From Pempheris klunzingeri (Eukaryota > Chordata > Actinopteri > Acropomatiformes > Pempheridae): a stretch of DNA of 64,000 bases. The notes beneath the pieces are model-generated. The model was not told the origin of the DNA and did not search any database. It worked only from the letters and a program-made list of their open reading frames with translations. Location of the stretch: assembly GCF_042242105.1 (NCBI RefSeq), contig NC_092014.1:14389874-14453873 (forward strand), given 5' to 3'. A program made the translations under genes and the position numbers. Shown piece by piece: positions 19,015 to 31,500 of this stretch (positions within the stretch are counted from its first letter, which is position 1; each line of letters starts with the position of its first letter).

Positions 19015-21868
19015 TGTGTGTAAAGTGTTCTTCAGAGTGTGGGAATGGCACACAGAGCCGGAGTGTCGCTTGTATTTTCATCAACAATGGTGACATGGAG
19101 GTTGTGGACCAGTCAAAATGTTCCAGTCTCTTTAAGCCAATCACAGCTCAGCCCTGCATACTGAAGCCATGTGGCATCCAGTGGTATGTGACAGAGTGGA
19201 GTGCGGTAAGTGTATATAGTTTCTCACACATAAAGAAATCAGTCAGTATTTGAAACATTTCTTGGTAACATACACAAGTGTTAAAGGGTCACCCAAAATG
19301 CAAAAAGAAATATTTTCTCATTACTGGTAGGTTCTATCGGTGCAAAAAGTTCCTCCACCTCCATTTTTCCTCCACCATTTTTATTTGTGAACCTCTATTG
19401 CATTGAAAAGAATTGTAACATTGAACTTACACGCTTCATTTTGTACCTTTCAACAGTATCACACTGTCTTCAGCAGTGGAGAGAGTTTGCTCATTAGATG
19501 ATGAACATGTTGTTGACATACAGGCTCAATATTACTAATTATGAAATGATGAGGGCTACTGTGCCGGCATGGCATTCATCTTCATGACAACAGAGCAAAT
19601 TCCATCTGCTGATGAAGACCATGTGATATGGTTGAAATCTCTAGAAGAAGAAGAAACTGGACCTTGGTATGGGGTTGTTCTGTTAAATTATAAAATATCA
19701 AATCATCTGGATAATCCACAGATCATCACCTGAGCAGTTTCGTAGGGACTTTTCCTTCTTTAGTAGGTAGTTTTAGTGATGTTCTGACCCGTTTTTAGTT
19801 GTAGGGAATTTTTCTGTAACTGGATAAAGCTACTTTACACACAACCCCTGGGTGAAATTCTCACCAACAAAATTGTTCATCAAGGCTACCCTTTGCAACC
19901 ACCCCGTTCACTCTGGCCATAGAGCCATTTGCCCTCGCAGTCCGGTTGCACAGTAATATTTCTGGCATTAGATGACGGCTTTTATCCAATCAAATACCTC
20001 TCTACACCAATTATGTCATCCTTTTCCTAACAAACCTAACAAGGTCTATGCCAACTCTGTTGGATGTCATCAAGACTTTTGGGAGTTTCCCTGGATATGA
20101 AATAAACAACTCTAAGTCTTCAATAATGCTGCTCAATAAGGATCAGGCCTCATATCTCTGCAGACTAGTTCACCTACCTTAGCTTTCATATCGTCTCAGA
20201 GGTTGATAAAAACCAACTTTGACCATCTTCTACATGCAATTATTAATTCAACTGACAGATGACCAAACGTCACCTCTGTATTTCTGTATTTCTTATTTTT
20301 TGTTAACTATTTTGCCACAGTAATGTTTTTCAATATTATCTTGATGTTTGTCTATTCGTCTTATGATTGTTGAAAATTAATAAATACATTGTTAAAAAAA
20401 AAAAGCAGTTGCAGTGAAACCCTCATCAGCAATGTCTGTTGATTGTCAAGAGTAACCAGGAGATTATATCTGGAAAGTCAATCTGCTATTGAGATTTATG
20501 AAGGTCATTATTCATTGCTTTGAATACCAGAAATAAAATTCTATTAATCTCTGTTGTATTGGTTTGGCGGCAGATGTTTCAGAGGTGGATATCTCAAATT
20601 CTCAGCACATAAAACCAAAACTATTTGAATGGCTGGATAAGACTAGATATATATGAGAAAATACAGTATATTTTTTGTAATTTGTGATCGTACAATTGAA
20701 TCAGTTTGAAACTAAACTAAACATCATGAAATTAATGAAGGTAAGATTTATTTAATATATTTATTGCAGAACTGTTGTATAAGACCACAATAATTTCAGC
20801 TTTGTATATATGATAAACTGGCGAATGACTATATACATACTGTATGCGTAAGTCTCTGCCTCTGCTTTCTCTTTCTACCACCTCAGTGTTCACGCTCCTG
20901 TAATGGTGGCTACCGTGTGCGTGAGGTACGTTGTCTTGCAGACAACATTGCACCGAGTGACCGCTGCGACCAAAGCTTGGCCCCAGAGAGCCGGGAAGAA
21001 TGCAACAAACAACCTTGTGGAGCTGAGATAAGTAAGTGCACTGACATATTTGAAATTAGATATTTGAAAAAATCTATTTTCACAACAATAAATACACAAT
21101 TTTATTATTATTAATTTTAGCAGGGAAATGCATGCATATTATCAACACAACTACTGTACTGATTTTTCAGTGCTGATTACTTGAAACTTGAAAACCATTT
21201 CCTGGATAATACCATGTATTTGGTGAGAATATATTGTGTGGGAGTGGAAACGTTTCATAGATTCATTAGTAAAGTTTCTGCACTATACACATTATTAAAA
21301 ACAGTCACAAAGTCCCAGTTCAAATTCTCTTATTAATTGCATTAATATGACAAAAGAATATATTTCACAAATGATCAAGATGTCTTACTAGACTATGTCT
21401 TACTAAAAATCTTACCACCAGTATCAAGCTTTTATTATGACGGTTGTGAATTCGTATGTTTCATGTAATTTGTTCTACATTTACTACTTGGACTTGAGTT
21501 TAGTATAATTTTGGTGACTTGGACTCTGTATTTCGGACTGAGGGCTTAAGACCTGACTTGCATTAACACTTCCACAAAGACATAATGTGACCAGCCAACT
21601 ACTGGCTCTAAGCAGTAACGTGTATAAATTACATTGAACAAAAGAATGAAATTTTCTTTGCCTCTTCCATTTTTCTCAGTTTCTCTGGCTTGTTTCTCTT
21701 TTGTCCTTAACAGATCCATCATGCAGCAACCAGTATCACAACTGCATGGTGGTGGTTCAAGCCCGCCTCTGCATTTACCCTTACTACAGAAGTGTCTGCT
21801 GTGCCTCCTGCTCCCGTGCCCAGAAAACATACCCCAACTCATTTCAAAGGGACCACATCCGCAGGTGA
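14263..21868 (+). CDS. thsd4: Thrombospondin type-1 domain protein, THSD4/ADAMTSL6-like, short form
   Basis: This is a secreted ADAMTS-like glycoprotein. In mammals THSD4/ADAMTSL6 binds fibrillin microfibrils and has no protease domain. Coding exons: 14263-14397, 15066-15195, 15280-15455, 15605-15713, 16596-16784, 17223-17352, 18045-18267, 18392-18565, 18752-18925, 19026-19205, 20887-21031, 21714-21868; 639 aa. A hydrophobic signal peptide (LLYFICLLSLPSGALP) is spliced directly to an ADAMTS spacer module (RGNFSRIFLRVGYHKI, INGNWVIDRPGIF, RPNEIRSRNGESI, VHYEYSVPS) at about residues 46-185. Six TSP1 repeats follow (for example WDVGEWSECSRRCGPG, CSVPCGVGQRSREV, WYTGPWGQCSSECG, CSRSCNGGYRVREVRC), then a cysteine-rich PLAC domain (VVVQARLCIYPYYRSVCC). 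The N-terminal TSP1 and cysteine-rich part of full-length THSD4 (about 1018 aa) is absent. The resemblance to THSD4 is closer than to ADAMTSL4 or papilin, but paralogy in fish is possible. Confidence 0.9.
15199..15223. repeat. (CA)n microsatellite in THSD4-like intron
   Basis: An uninterrupted CA run begins just inside the intron that follows exon 15066-15195. Confidence 0.85.
18981..19021. repeat. (GT)n microsatellite abutting a THSD4-like splice acceptor
   Basis: A GT-rich run ends a few bases before the AG at 19024-19025. This repeat replaces the usual pyrimidine tract of the acceptor for exon 19026-19205. A similar TG run lies near 18597-18620, and another at 17187-17208 before exon 17223-17352. 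Confidence 0.8.
19280..19690. repeat. Probable dispersed repeat in THSD4-like intron
   Basis: The block starting AAAGGGTCACCCAAAATGCA and ending near GATGAAGACCATGTGATATG resembles common fish intronic repeats ('ttaaagggtcaccc', 'gatgaagaccatgtgat' phrases). It sits just upstream of the LINE remnant. Family not assigned. Confidence 0.35.
19855..20404 (+). mobile_element. 5'-truncated LINE (L1-like) reverse-transcriptase remnant with poly(A) tail
   Basis: Around 19880-20160 the plus strand, read across at least two frameshifts and a stop, gives reverse-transcriptase palm and thumb-like peptides: HQGYPLQPP, FTLAIEPFALAVRLHSNISG, then LYTNYVILFL (a degraded YADD box) and IKTFGSFPGYEINNSKSS. Downstream is an AT-rich 3' end with AATAAATA and an A-run at 20393-20404, as expected of a retrotransposed copy. 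It lies in the 1.68 kb intron 19206-20886 of the THSD4-like gene, in the same orientation. It is inactive. Confidence 0.85.
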
Positions 21869-22226
21869 TGCTGCCCAGATCACAATTCAGTGTGAAAAAA
21901 CAGCACTGTGAAAATGACTCCACACACATCAGTATGTGGGACTGTAGAGCATGTTTAATATTCAGTCACTCAGTCTGCAATAGATTGACTCACCGGGTAA
22001 TGAGCTGCTTTCTTCCATTTTTTGAACATAGCCACACACGCAGCACCACGGCATGAATACTGCTTTCATCTGACACCAAATTGGATGGCGAATAACCCGA
22101 AGCTTTCTTAATCTCATGACAACAGACACACACATACACACAAACTTTTTAAGTTTAGTTTAGTTTTCATTGTCAGTGTAACTTTAAACTGGTTACATTT
22201 GGTGAAGTACTTGTATATTTATTCTT

Positions 22227-22232
22227 AATAAA
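22227..22232 (+). other. Candidate poly(A) signal of the THSD4-like gene
   Basis: AATAAA about 360 bp downstream of the stop codon at 21866-21868, on the coding strand. It implies a 3'UTR of roughly 380 bp. Confidence 0.5.
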
Positions 22233-25048
22233 GGGTGTATAGCTTCTGGTACCCAGCTGTTTGTTGTAGTATTACGTATTTTACAGACTGCTTGATGTTT
22301 ACATTATATTGTGATTCTCAACCCCCAGTTGTAGGGTATTTAGATTTCAGTAGGTTGAAATGTAAGATGAATTACATCACTGAAAACAGCTTGGGCTGAG
22401 AAAAGCAAAGCAAAATACCATTTTAACAGCCAATGCTCAATTTATATCCCAAAGCAACATGTGTGCTGCTGGGGAAGAGAGGTGGGAATATACATTTGTG
22501 CCAGTTTTTGGGGGCAGGTATCATATGCATTCACCACACATTAAAGGATAAGTTCACAATTTTCCCCTACTTTATGCACAGCACATTGAAATGATAAAAT
22601 GAACAGCCTTGTGTAAAACCACATTACAACTAATCTGGAGTTCATACGCGTCTTCAACAGTCAGAGTTCAAGAGTTCAAGTCGGACTTCCCAACATCCTC
22701 TAAATCAGTAAAGTTTTCATCAATGGAGCGAGCAGTACTTACTACAAAAGGCTATTTGAGACACCTCTTACTGAGTTGATAGCAGGTCAGGTGATCACAG
22801 AAACCCAAACACAACAACGTGATGAGATGGAGCTAATTTAAATACAAGTGAGGTGAAGGAGACATCAAATTCACTTTTTACCCAAGATACATTAAGCAGC
22901 TACAGATCGATCCATTTGGTATCCATCTATGTACAGAGACAGGCCTGATCGTTCCGTTGGAGCATCTCTGCAAAAACGCCCAAATCACCCTTTTGCTGGA
23001 TTCCACCGGTGGAGTAGTGCATCAACTCCCCAAACAGCACATCCTGTACTAAGCTCTCTCGTTGCCAGGGAGTGGGAAAAACAGGCCTTTCTTGCCCATT
23101 GATGAGATGACCACCAATGATCACACTGTACCTAACGTAGCCTTTTGGCTTATAGAACTGGCAACAAAACTGAATAAACTGACCACCCATACCACCCATC
23201 TAGTAGAAAGCGACTACAGTTGGGCACTTATTCAAGGTGTGCTCTTAAACTTCAATTGGCAGAAGGTGTTGTCATATTTGGACACTGTCTACAATGTCAT
23301 CAAACAAAGCTGCAACCACAAAGATGCTGGCTGATCCAAAACGGTGTACTTGAAATCAGGGTTGTGTATCTGTCATTGTAGTTTTGTTCATTTTGTTTTC
23401 TACCTGCTCCATTTTGCAAGTGCGTTCATTCAGACACAGGCTTGCAAGCTCACTTTCACACTGTGCGAAAATACTTACGGTCTAAATTTTCAGCCTGATA
23501 TGATTTGAAACCTGGTTTGAAAATGTTACTCCAATATTTTTTAAAACAAGCTAAGTACAGTTTAGAAAAGAACATTAAACAACGGCCATGTGGGTCTGTG
23601 ATTATAAAGATGCTTTACTATCACATCTAAACCTTACTTTCTCATTTGCCTAATAGCTGTGTAGTTCCCCATGCGTTAAATCAGATTTTACTGATGGATG
23701 ATTCATGCATGAGGGTGATTCATCATTAATGCCATCACTATCAAAGGATGGCGGTGTAATATCATAAACTTCATTCACTTTAACTCAAAAATCTGAAAAA
23801 ATAAACTTTCTGAGTCGTAGTTAGTCTGAGCGCCGAATTGATAGTGAGCTGTACCCACTTAACTGTATTATTCACTGTGAGCGCTGTCTTGTATGTGATG
23901 GGTTGATCTGTTGTGGGCAGCCTGCCCTATTTTTGTTGGTATTTACAGTGCTCATTTATTTGTGAGCATTTGATGTCTTAATAGTATCGAGAAATTATTG
24001 TGCTGGTCTGTGTGTGATGGGTAAGTTTAGCCATTGTTGATGAGTCCGTTGCAGGCAGCCTAACATGCTCTGTTTTTGATATAATTCTTTTGATTTAATT
24101 TAATTCTCATACATTTGTGCGTTTGCTATTTGACTGTCTGTGTTGTATTAGAATATAATACATCTCTGTGCAGAGTATACTGTGTCCTGCTTTATTGGAG
24201 TTAGTGCATGTATTGCTATGGAGAATTTATCAGTTTGGCCATGAAAATGATTAATTTTCAGAGTGTGTTAACATTACGTGATATCATATTATCATTTATC
24301 AGATTTTAAGATTTTCTATATTTAATTTCAACAAGATAATGATGGAAAATGTCTGCACTGAAGCAATGATATCTGTTTCAATAAATATTGGTTCCAGCCA
24401 TTTATGCACAACACAGAATTAAATACAGAATTTGGCTTCTGTATACTTTGCGACATGCAGCCAATCATAACGTCATAACGTGTAATCTCATCTGTGAATT
24501 CAGGACCCCGTGCAGACATGGGCGGTCGAGCACATCTGGTCCCTACACCAGCCAAGACTTTTTGCTGGTCGGCAAGCTCATGGTGATGTCAGCACTATAT
24601 AAAATAAATATGAGAAACACAGATCACCAGTGAAGTGTTTCATGAGCCATAATGAAACTGTCTCTGAACAAAATTATCTTTACATTGTCTCATCTTTAGT
24701 TATATATAGTTATATATATATAGTATATTATATAGTTATATTAAGAATTAACCGAATAGGTTGCACTATATTGTCAGACTAGTAACTTACCAATGTTATG
24801 AATTCACTACAGCTTTCATAAAATCAAATTAAATGACTAAATCCTTCTGATTTATATCAAGATGTTCAATTGTTCTTGGATTATGACAGGAGCATTTGAC
24901 ATGGTACTGTAAAAAAAACAGAAAATCTTGCAATGCTTTTTTCCTGTATTGATATATTTATATCAGTATAGCAAATAATTCATCACTATGAATTTGGCTG
25001 TCCATATTAAACTTCCCAAATAATAAAAGAAATGCTGTGTATATAGGC
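22233..25048. other. Intergenic DNA with decayed repeat-like material
   Basis: No intact gene is seen. A repeat-like phrase (ATTAAAGGATAAGTTCACAA) begins near 22541, typical of dispersed fish repeats. An unidentified decayed coding tract lies at about 22925-23340. An AT-only patch (TATATATAGT repeats) lies near 24702-24742. Other ORFs here are short and featureless. Confidence 0.5.
22925..23340 (-). pseudogene. Unidentified decayed coding-like tract
   Basis: On the minus strand one frame runs from about 23340 to 22927 with only three internal stops. It gives peptides such as ASIFVVAALFDDIVDSV, KGYVRYSVIIGGHLINGQE and DLGVFAEMLQRNDQACL. The composition looks protein-like rather than random, but I do not recognise a family. 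It may be an old processed copy or a fragment of a transposon protein. The plus strand of the same stretch is also open over 90 codons, so chance is not excluded. Confidence 0.3.
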
Positions 25049-25054
25049 TTTATT
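25049..25054 (-). other. Possible distal poly(A) signal for ptpn9
   Basis: AATAAA on the minus strand, about 3.5 kb past the ptpn9 stop. If used, ptpn9 would have a very long 3'UTR across 25.03-28.55 kb. No closer signal was confirmed, so this is only a candidate. Confidence 0.2.
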
Positions 25055-28000
25055 AATAGACTAACACATTCACACACACAAACAAAATTGGCTTTTGAAA
25101 AGTAAGGAGGGACAGGCCCCGAACAGAGCAGCATTACCTCTCTGTTGTGCCACTATCTTAATCCAGCTAAGTGTGCTGTTGTAGAAGCTCAAAGCAGCTT
25201 TGGTCAGTAGTTAAAGGTATCTTTCTTGTGCCTGTAGTAAGTCTGTCAAAAAGGCTGTGGTAGAGGAGAATATAAAATAATATAAAATATACATTTAGAG
25301 TCCTGTCCTGTTTTGGAAAAGTAAAAGAACCAAAACAAAAAGATAACATCATGCATCAAAAGTAAAAGCACCCACAAGTGTTACATAACTATATATTACT
25401 TTGTTTTTATCAGCGATGCATTAATGTGTAAATTGCATTTTACTTGTTTAGTTGATTGAGGTGGGTCTAATTTCAGTTTTACTATATACAAGCAAGTACT
25501 TCAACCTATAACATCCTAGATTTTATCATTTCATTATATGTTTTGCATTAAAATTTTTACTTGTATAGTAACTAGTAGCTAATTGCTGCTAAATAATGTT
25601 GAGTAAAAACTATTACATTTCCCTCTGGAATGTAATGGAGATATATAGTGACAGCAGATGAAAATATTCAAGTAAAGTGCATCAAATTTGTCCTTCAATA
25701 AATGTACTTAGTTACATTCCTCCATTGGTGACTGCTAATCTACAAACCTAAAGCTGGCTGCTTTTGTTGATTATTGGCACAAGCTGAAAAAACAGTAACT
25801 CTGAATGGAAAGTGAAGATTTCCTTCAGCTAAAAAATGCTCAAATAATTGATGAGGTCCTGAAAGTTATCACCCACTACCACCCATCAAACGTATGTGAA
25901 AAGATATTCATAATTCCCATAGAAGTGAAAACATTGTGTACACATTCCTGCTGCCATATTCAATCTATGCACCACTTAGTTCAGTCAAGAAGAGATCATA
26001 TCAGCTTTGTACTCATTCAAGATAATACCATTGCTTTAATGGGACAGCCGAGCTGACAGCATGTAAAAGGCCATAATTCAATCACAAGAACATAAAGCAC
26101 AGAAAGAAACATTAAATGAACATCAATGACAAATGCACATTGCATTCTCCGTTTCTCACAAAACAAATTAAAAGTAGCATGGGGACCGAGACTCCTTTAC
26201 ATACACTCTCCCATTTTGTAGCTATACATTATCTTTAGTAATGTTCCCGAGATACTCCCGAGTCTTTCTGTGTCCGTGGATGCTAGGCTGCACTGGTAGG
26301 TCCATGCTAGTAGGCTGTTTAGGATGTGTGACAGGGAAAAAAAACACTTTTGGGTGAGCCTGGGCCTTTGGCATTGAGGGATGCAGGGTCCACATTCACC
26401 AACAATATCCATGTCTGTCTTGACTAAATTGCTCTGACACCTTTACCCCGAAAACATTCAAGGCTCGCTTTCCATGCTGATTAACCATAACCCATTCTAA
26501 ATATATATATACACATATATATATTTTTTTTAGTCTTAGACATGAAGCTGGGGTTTTGTGAACAGAAATGGCAGCCACTTGTATTTTTTGCTTTTTTTTT
26601 TCTCAATAGCTCTTTTTTGCTTTATCCTTGGCATTGGGTACCAGACAGTAAGACATTAATGTAATTGTTACTGAAGAGTTTAACAATAAGCTATCTAAAA
26701 ACATAATTGTTAGCTCCCCCCGACCCCCCTATTGTCCTAGAATTGAACAATCACCATTTATACAAGTCAGTTCTGAAAATACAATGGCAAGTGACATTTT
26801 CCACCAAAATTTCTTTGTGAACAACAAAAAATATATTTCACTCCATCTGATTTGTTCAGCTTATCAAATGCAATAACTGGTTTGTTTTCACTGTAGCATC
26901 GTACCAACATTCACTGATTTCAATATTGTAGAAGTTTTACAAACACATAAATATAGTAGGATACAATACAGTAAAAAATACAAAATAAAGTTGATATAGT
27001 TTTTTTTTCTTAAATGATAATTTACCAGAGGCAAACCCAGAAATGGATCTTTGACACTAGGCAAAAAACACTAGAATTACCCCCTGAGGTCAAATGATAA
27101 AAGAATAGCCATGTCTCAAACCAGAGCTTAGTCCCAAGTAACTCACTACTTTCATGTTATTAATAAGTAGTGTACTATGTACAGGACTATAGGCAGAATG
27201 TGGATGTCCTGTGTGACACATAGTCAATGTACTATTCAAGTGCACTAGTTTGGGTGTTATTACTACACTAGCGAGACGTTAAGCTAAGGAAAACTTGAAG
27301 GCACAATTATCTGAGGCGGGATATGCCCCGAGAATCAAACACAACAGCTGTGGTATCAAGGGAGCAAGAATCAAAAAGGGGAAGATCATATGGGAAAATA
27401 ATCGTTTACAGTTTCAGGTATGGTTTAGGTCTGAGAACGACGAGGCAGTGAATCAAGTTAAGGCCAAATTACTTGAGATCGTCCAATCGGAACGGTCTGA
27501 CAGTAAAGATGATGTTAGACCTGACAAATCACACAGATTTGCAATACGATATCAGTTTTAATACCAGAACTCTTTTCTATATTTTGTCATAGCCTGGCTC
27601 GCTACATAGAGATTTTTTTTCTCAAGGTTAAGTCAATTATATTAAACAAGGCTTTTTTGCTCTTCTTTCAGAGGTTGTTATTATGCACATAATGTATAAA
27701 TGTATGTTACAAGAATATACATGGGCTTCAGTCTATAATATCTCAGTAAGGAGTACATCCAAGCATTCAGGGTGAGGACTTTGGCTTTGAAAAGTTAGTC
27801 TACATATGCACAAATATGAAACACACGTAGAAAATGCACCATAGAAAAAAAGGACATGGAAAACAAAGAAAAAACGAAAATGGACTAAATGGCTCACACA
27901 CTGATCTATTGTCACTTATGACCATTTGCTCACGCAGAACCATTTCCTCTCAAACAAATGAAATGAAATGAAATAAAATAAAAACACAAAACCAAAAAAA

Positions 28001-28548
28001 CGTTTTCAAGTTTCACCTTTTCACACCCCTCACATTTTATCTGATCACAGACTTGTTCAGGGTTGAAACGGAACAAGAAATACAAAAAGGGACAAAGACT
28101 GGTGTTTGGAGGGCTTTAAGGGGTGAAGTTCAAGTTTGTCATTCCTCATGTGCAAGTCAATATAAAAATGCTACAACTCGTACAACTCTCTTGTCAACAA
28201 GACAGGTTCAGGGCAGGCCAAGTACCCCTGTAGTTTGCTAAATAAAAAGGGGCTCGGAAATTGGCAGGACAGCTTGCTCAATCAGTGACCCTATGCACAG
28301 TCTACGCTCTCTGTTTTTTTTTTCTCTCTCCAGCTCTTCACCTCCTCTGTGTATCCATTCTTGTGTAGGAAGAGCAACTGTGGGAGTCTGCATCATTACA
28401 TCAAGAGCCAAAACAAGATCTCCATCCTTCGTCTCTTCTCTCTTATGGCAGAAGAGTCATCTCCCTCCACTCCTCTGAAACGCCATTCCTCCCTCTTTCC
28501 TTCCTAGGGTTGCTATCCCATTTGTTTTTCTATCCCACTGTGCGTGTC
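25055..28548 (-). other. Non-coding DNA, probably partly ptpn9 3'UTR
   Basis: AT-rich sequence without a recognised gene. It includes a short (TA)n patch near 26502-26525, homopolymer A and T runs, and an 88-codon plus-strand open frame at about 27295-27561. The length of the ptpn9 3'UTR cannot be set from sequence alone. Confidence 0.4.
27280..27561 (+). other. Unidentified 88-codon open frame
   Basis: The frame has no ATG at its start. It gives a lysine-rich peptide with protein-like phrases (SEAGYAPRIKHNSCGIKG, ARIKKGKIIWENN, FQVWFRSENDEAVNQVKA). No domain is recognised. It is antisense to the putative ptpn9 3'UTR. It might be a leftover of a mobile-element protein or a chance ORF. Confidence 0.25.
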
Positions 28549-31500
28549 TCACTCGCTGTCAGTCTCTAGGTCTGAGTCAGACCACTGCACTGGGCTCAGT
28601 TTCCCATTGCGCTGGGCATACTCAATGACTGCTGTGTAGCAGAAGTAGTACTGGTCCCAGGTCTGGATGCTGAAAGCCCTCTGTGTACGCATCCGCCGCA
28701 CCGTTTGACGGACATCTACTGTGCCGATGTCCTCCAGCCGGGACAGGCAGATGTCCAGTGTACAAAACGTGCCTAGTCGAGAACCAGGAGGAAAGCAAAG
28801 AAGGAAAAGATACACAAGAGATAGTTACCCAATTATGCACAAATACAAAAAAGACAGCACCAGAAGACAAGACAGGACATCAAAAAGAACTGAAAGCTTG
28901 CATCGAATACAAAGCCCTAAGTAACACAAATTGCTAATTTTTTCGTTTTACAGTAAAATCACTACTTTATACCAAGACAACGCCACATAACTCTAAGATA
29001 GAATATGGCCACCAAATGTATTGTAAAAGTACATTTGAACCCCATAATGGTACAAACGTTTACCTGTGCGACCGATGCCAGCACTACAGTGCACAACCAC
29101 AGGGGGGCCCCCTGGAGGCCCCGTCCAAGTGGAGCCCAGGCTCTGGACTGCAGCCTCCCTCCTCTGAAGTACATGCTCGCGGAAGTCCAACATAGCTGAA
29201 GCACTTTTGGGCACCCCGAAGTCTGGCCAGCTGACATAGAGGTAGTGGCACACCTCTCGTCTCTCTCCAGACTAAAGAAAGGTCACAAAGGTTCGTAGAA
29301 GAACAGAGCAAAATATTAGACTTTTAAACTGGCATGCATGAGGGCTAATATGCTTGCTAAGTATTATTGTCAGATTACATTATGATATTTTCTAAATAAT
29401 CTAAAGTACTGACGCAGTTGGTGAGATTTACCTGTGTGTTGTAAAGTTCAAGATGGGAAAGTTTGAAGTCCTGAAACACCTGGATGTGAGTGTTCCTGAC
29501 CAAGAAGTACCCATACTGCTCAGTCCTGCCCCCCTCAAGAGGCCAGTACTGACCACACTTGACACGCCCACGCTCCACCACCCTGAGACACACAGAATTC
29601 AGAAATTCTCTTCAATCTCATCATCAGCCCATTAAGGACATGTTATCACTTGGACTAACACTCCTAAACACTAACCATACAAACACCCTTTGGACACCTC
29701 TTACACTCAATCAGAGATAAAAGACTCTCACCTGGTCGTCATGACAATGATAAGTACCATCTGTTCCCACACCATGCGCCAGAAGTCACCAAAAGTTTTT
29801 GGCAAAGGGCCTGAAGGACACAAAAGTTTGTCAGCCCATTGCAATTCCAAACTGTATATTGTATGGACTATACAAAGATAATAAGAAACAGGACCACAGT
29901 TTGTCAACAGCTGCTCACCCTGAGTTGCGATGTAGGCGTTGCCCATCTTGTACCCGTCCATGAAACTGGCATTGATATAATCTGATGTCTGCAAAACACA
30001 TCAGAAGAGGGGTGAGACTCACTGTTTAGAGTTAGGATCTACTGCCTCCTGTAGGACGACGTTGGACAATACAATTAACAGAGTGGGGCCTACAAATGTT
30101 TTGACTTCTCTGTAGACTCTTTTTAAGCTAGTCACACACTTACAGTAAATGGTTAAACATTTAGCCTGGCATGACATAAAGATATGTATAAATATCCACA
30201 GCAGATTCAGTCAAGAGATTTATTTAGTTGCCAATACATTTATTAGGTCTAAAGCCAATATTTTGTCTGAAGGATTTTTTACAAACTGGTCTTATATTCA
30301 TAGTTTTGGATGCTATTACAATCTGCTACAATAAACATTGAACTCATTTCACAAAAATAAGATCATGGGCTGTCCATTTAACCACACAAAAACCCACTGT
30401 GAGCGATACTGTCAAGCATTCCACTTTCCAATCACACGCATCAGATACAGTAGATAGGGGCAGGCATTGAAAAGCACAGACTGAAAGGCCCACACTTAAA
30501 TGCTAGTCTTGAAATATAACTGCTAGTGCAACAACATTTTTCCACATTTATGTCTAAAGCCAATCAATCTGATCATCCAATAATTACTCAACTAAATGTA
30601 TGAAACATAACATTACACTTCCGAAGACTTAACCATTACATACTTTTTATAAGAAGGTGGAACGGAATATGGCTAATATTGGAAGCAAACAGTCACAGAA
30701 GTCATAACCTCATTCAAGCCTTTGTCAGAGATCATTAAAACAAGACACGGAGAAAGAAATGAAGTTTGATGAATTAATTACTACCTCATCTTCGTCATCA
30801 CAGAGCTGGCAGAGTCGTACTCGTGACTGATCCAGGCAGAGAACATCACTGTACCGGTTCTTTATCTGATTGGACAGTTTTCTGTAGCAGCACAATTAAT
30901 AACCAATGTGAGATAACATGACAGATTTAAATAGAAGGCTGATGTGTTCTCTGTCAACCTTGATACAGAGACTGAAAATAAAGAAAGCAGACCAGCAGAG
31001 AGAGAGGATAGGATATATATTTTTTATCACTTACTTGGAGTACTCAAAGGTGCCTGCTGCAGGCTCCTTGCGGATCTCTTCGTATTCCTGATAGATCCCC
31101 TTCTTCTTCCTCCTCTTTACGTGCTCCACCAACTCATGCACCGTCATGCCTCCCTGCTCTGGCATGTGAACAGACACCTCCATGCAGCGGTCCTCATCAT
31201 CAGGACCCCATGACGAAGACAGGGACGGGGACTGGGAGGAAGTCTGGTGAGGGGGGCGAGGCAAAGATTTCTGGGGCAAAGGAGGCACGCCTTCTACTTC
31301 CTCACCGTCCTCCACGTCCTCCTCCTTCACACCATCATTCTGAGACATAGAGGCGGAGTCTGTTGCCTGGCCATCCACAGCATCCCCAGCATCCCCATCA
31401 CCTTTGTGGGAAAGCGGTGTGTCAGGGGGCGTGTCTGACTGGGGAGGGGCTTGGCGGCCACGACCATTCATGTTAGCATTGGGGCTAGAGCCACTAACAG

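Noticed and set aside
25805..26056. 83-codon ORF near 25.8 kb
   Set aside because: It starts with ATG but has no recognisable domain, lies in AT-rich DNA and has no splice or promoter context. Not enough to call a gene.
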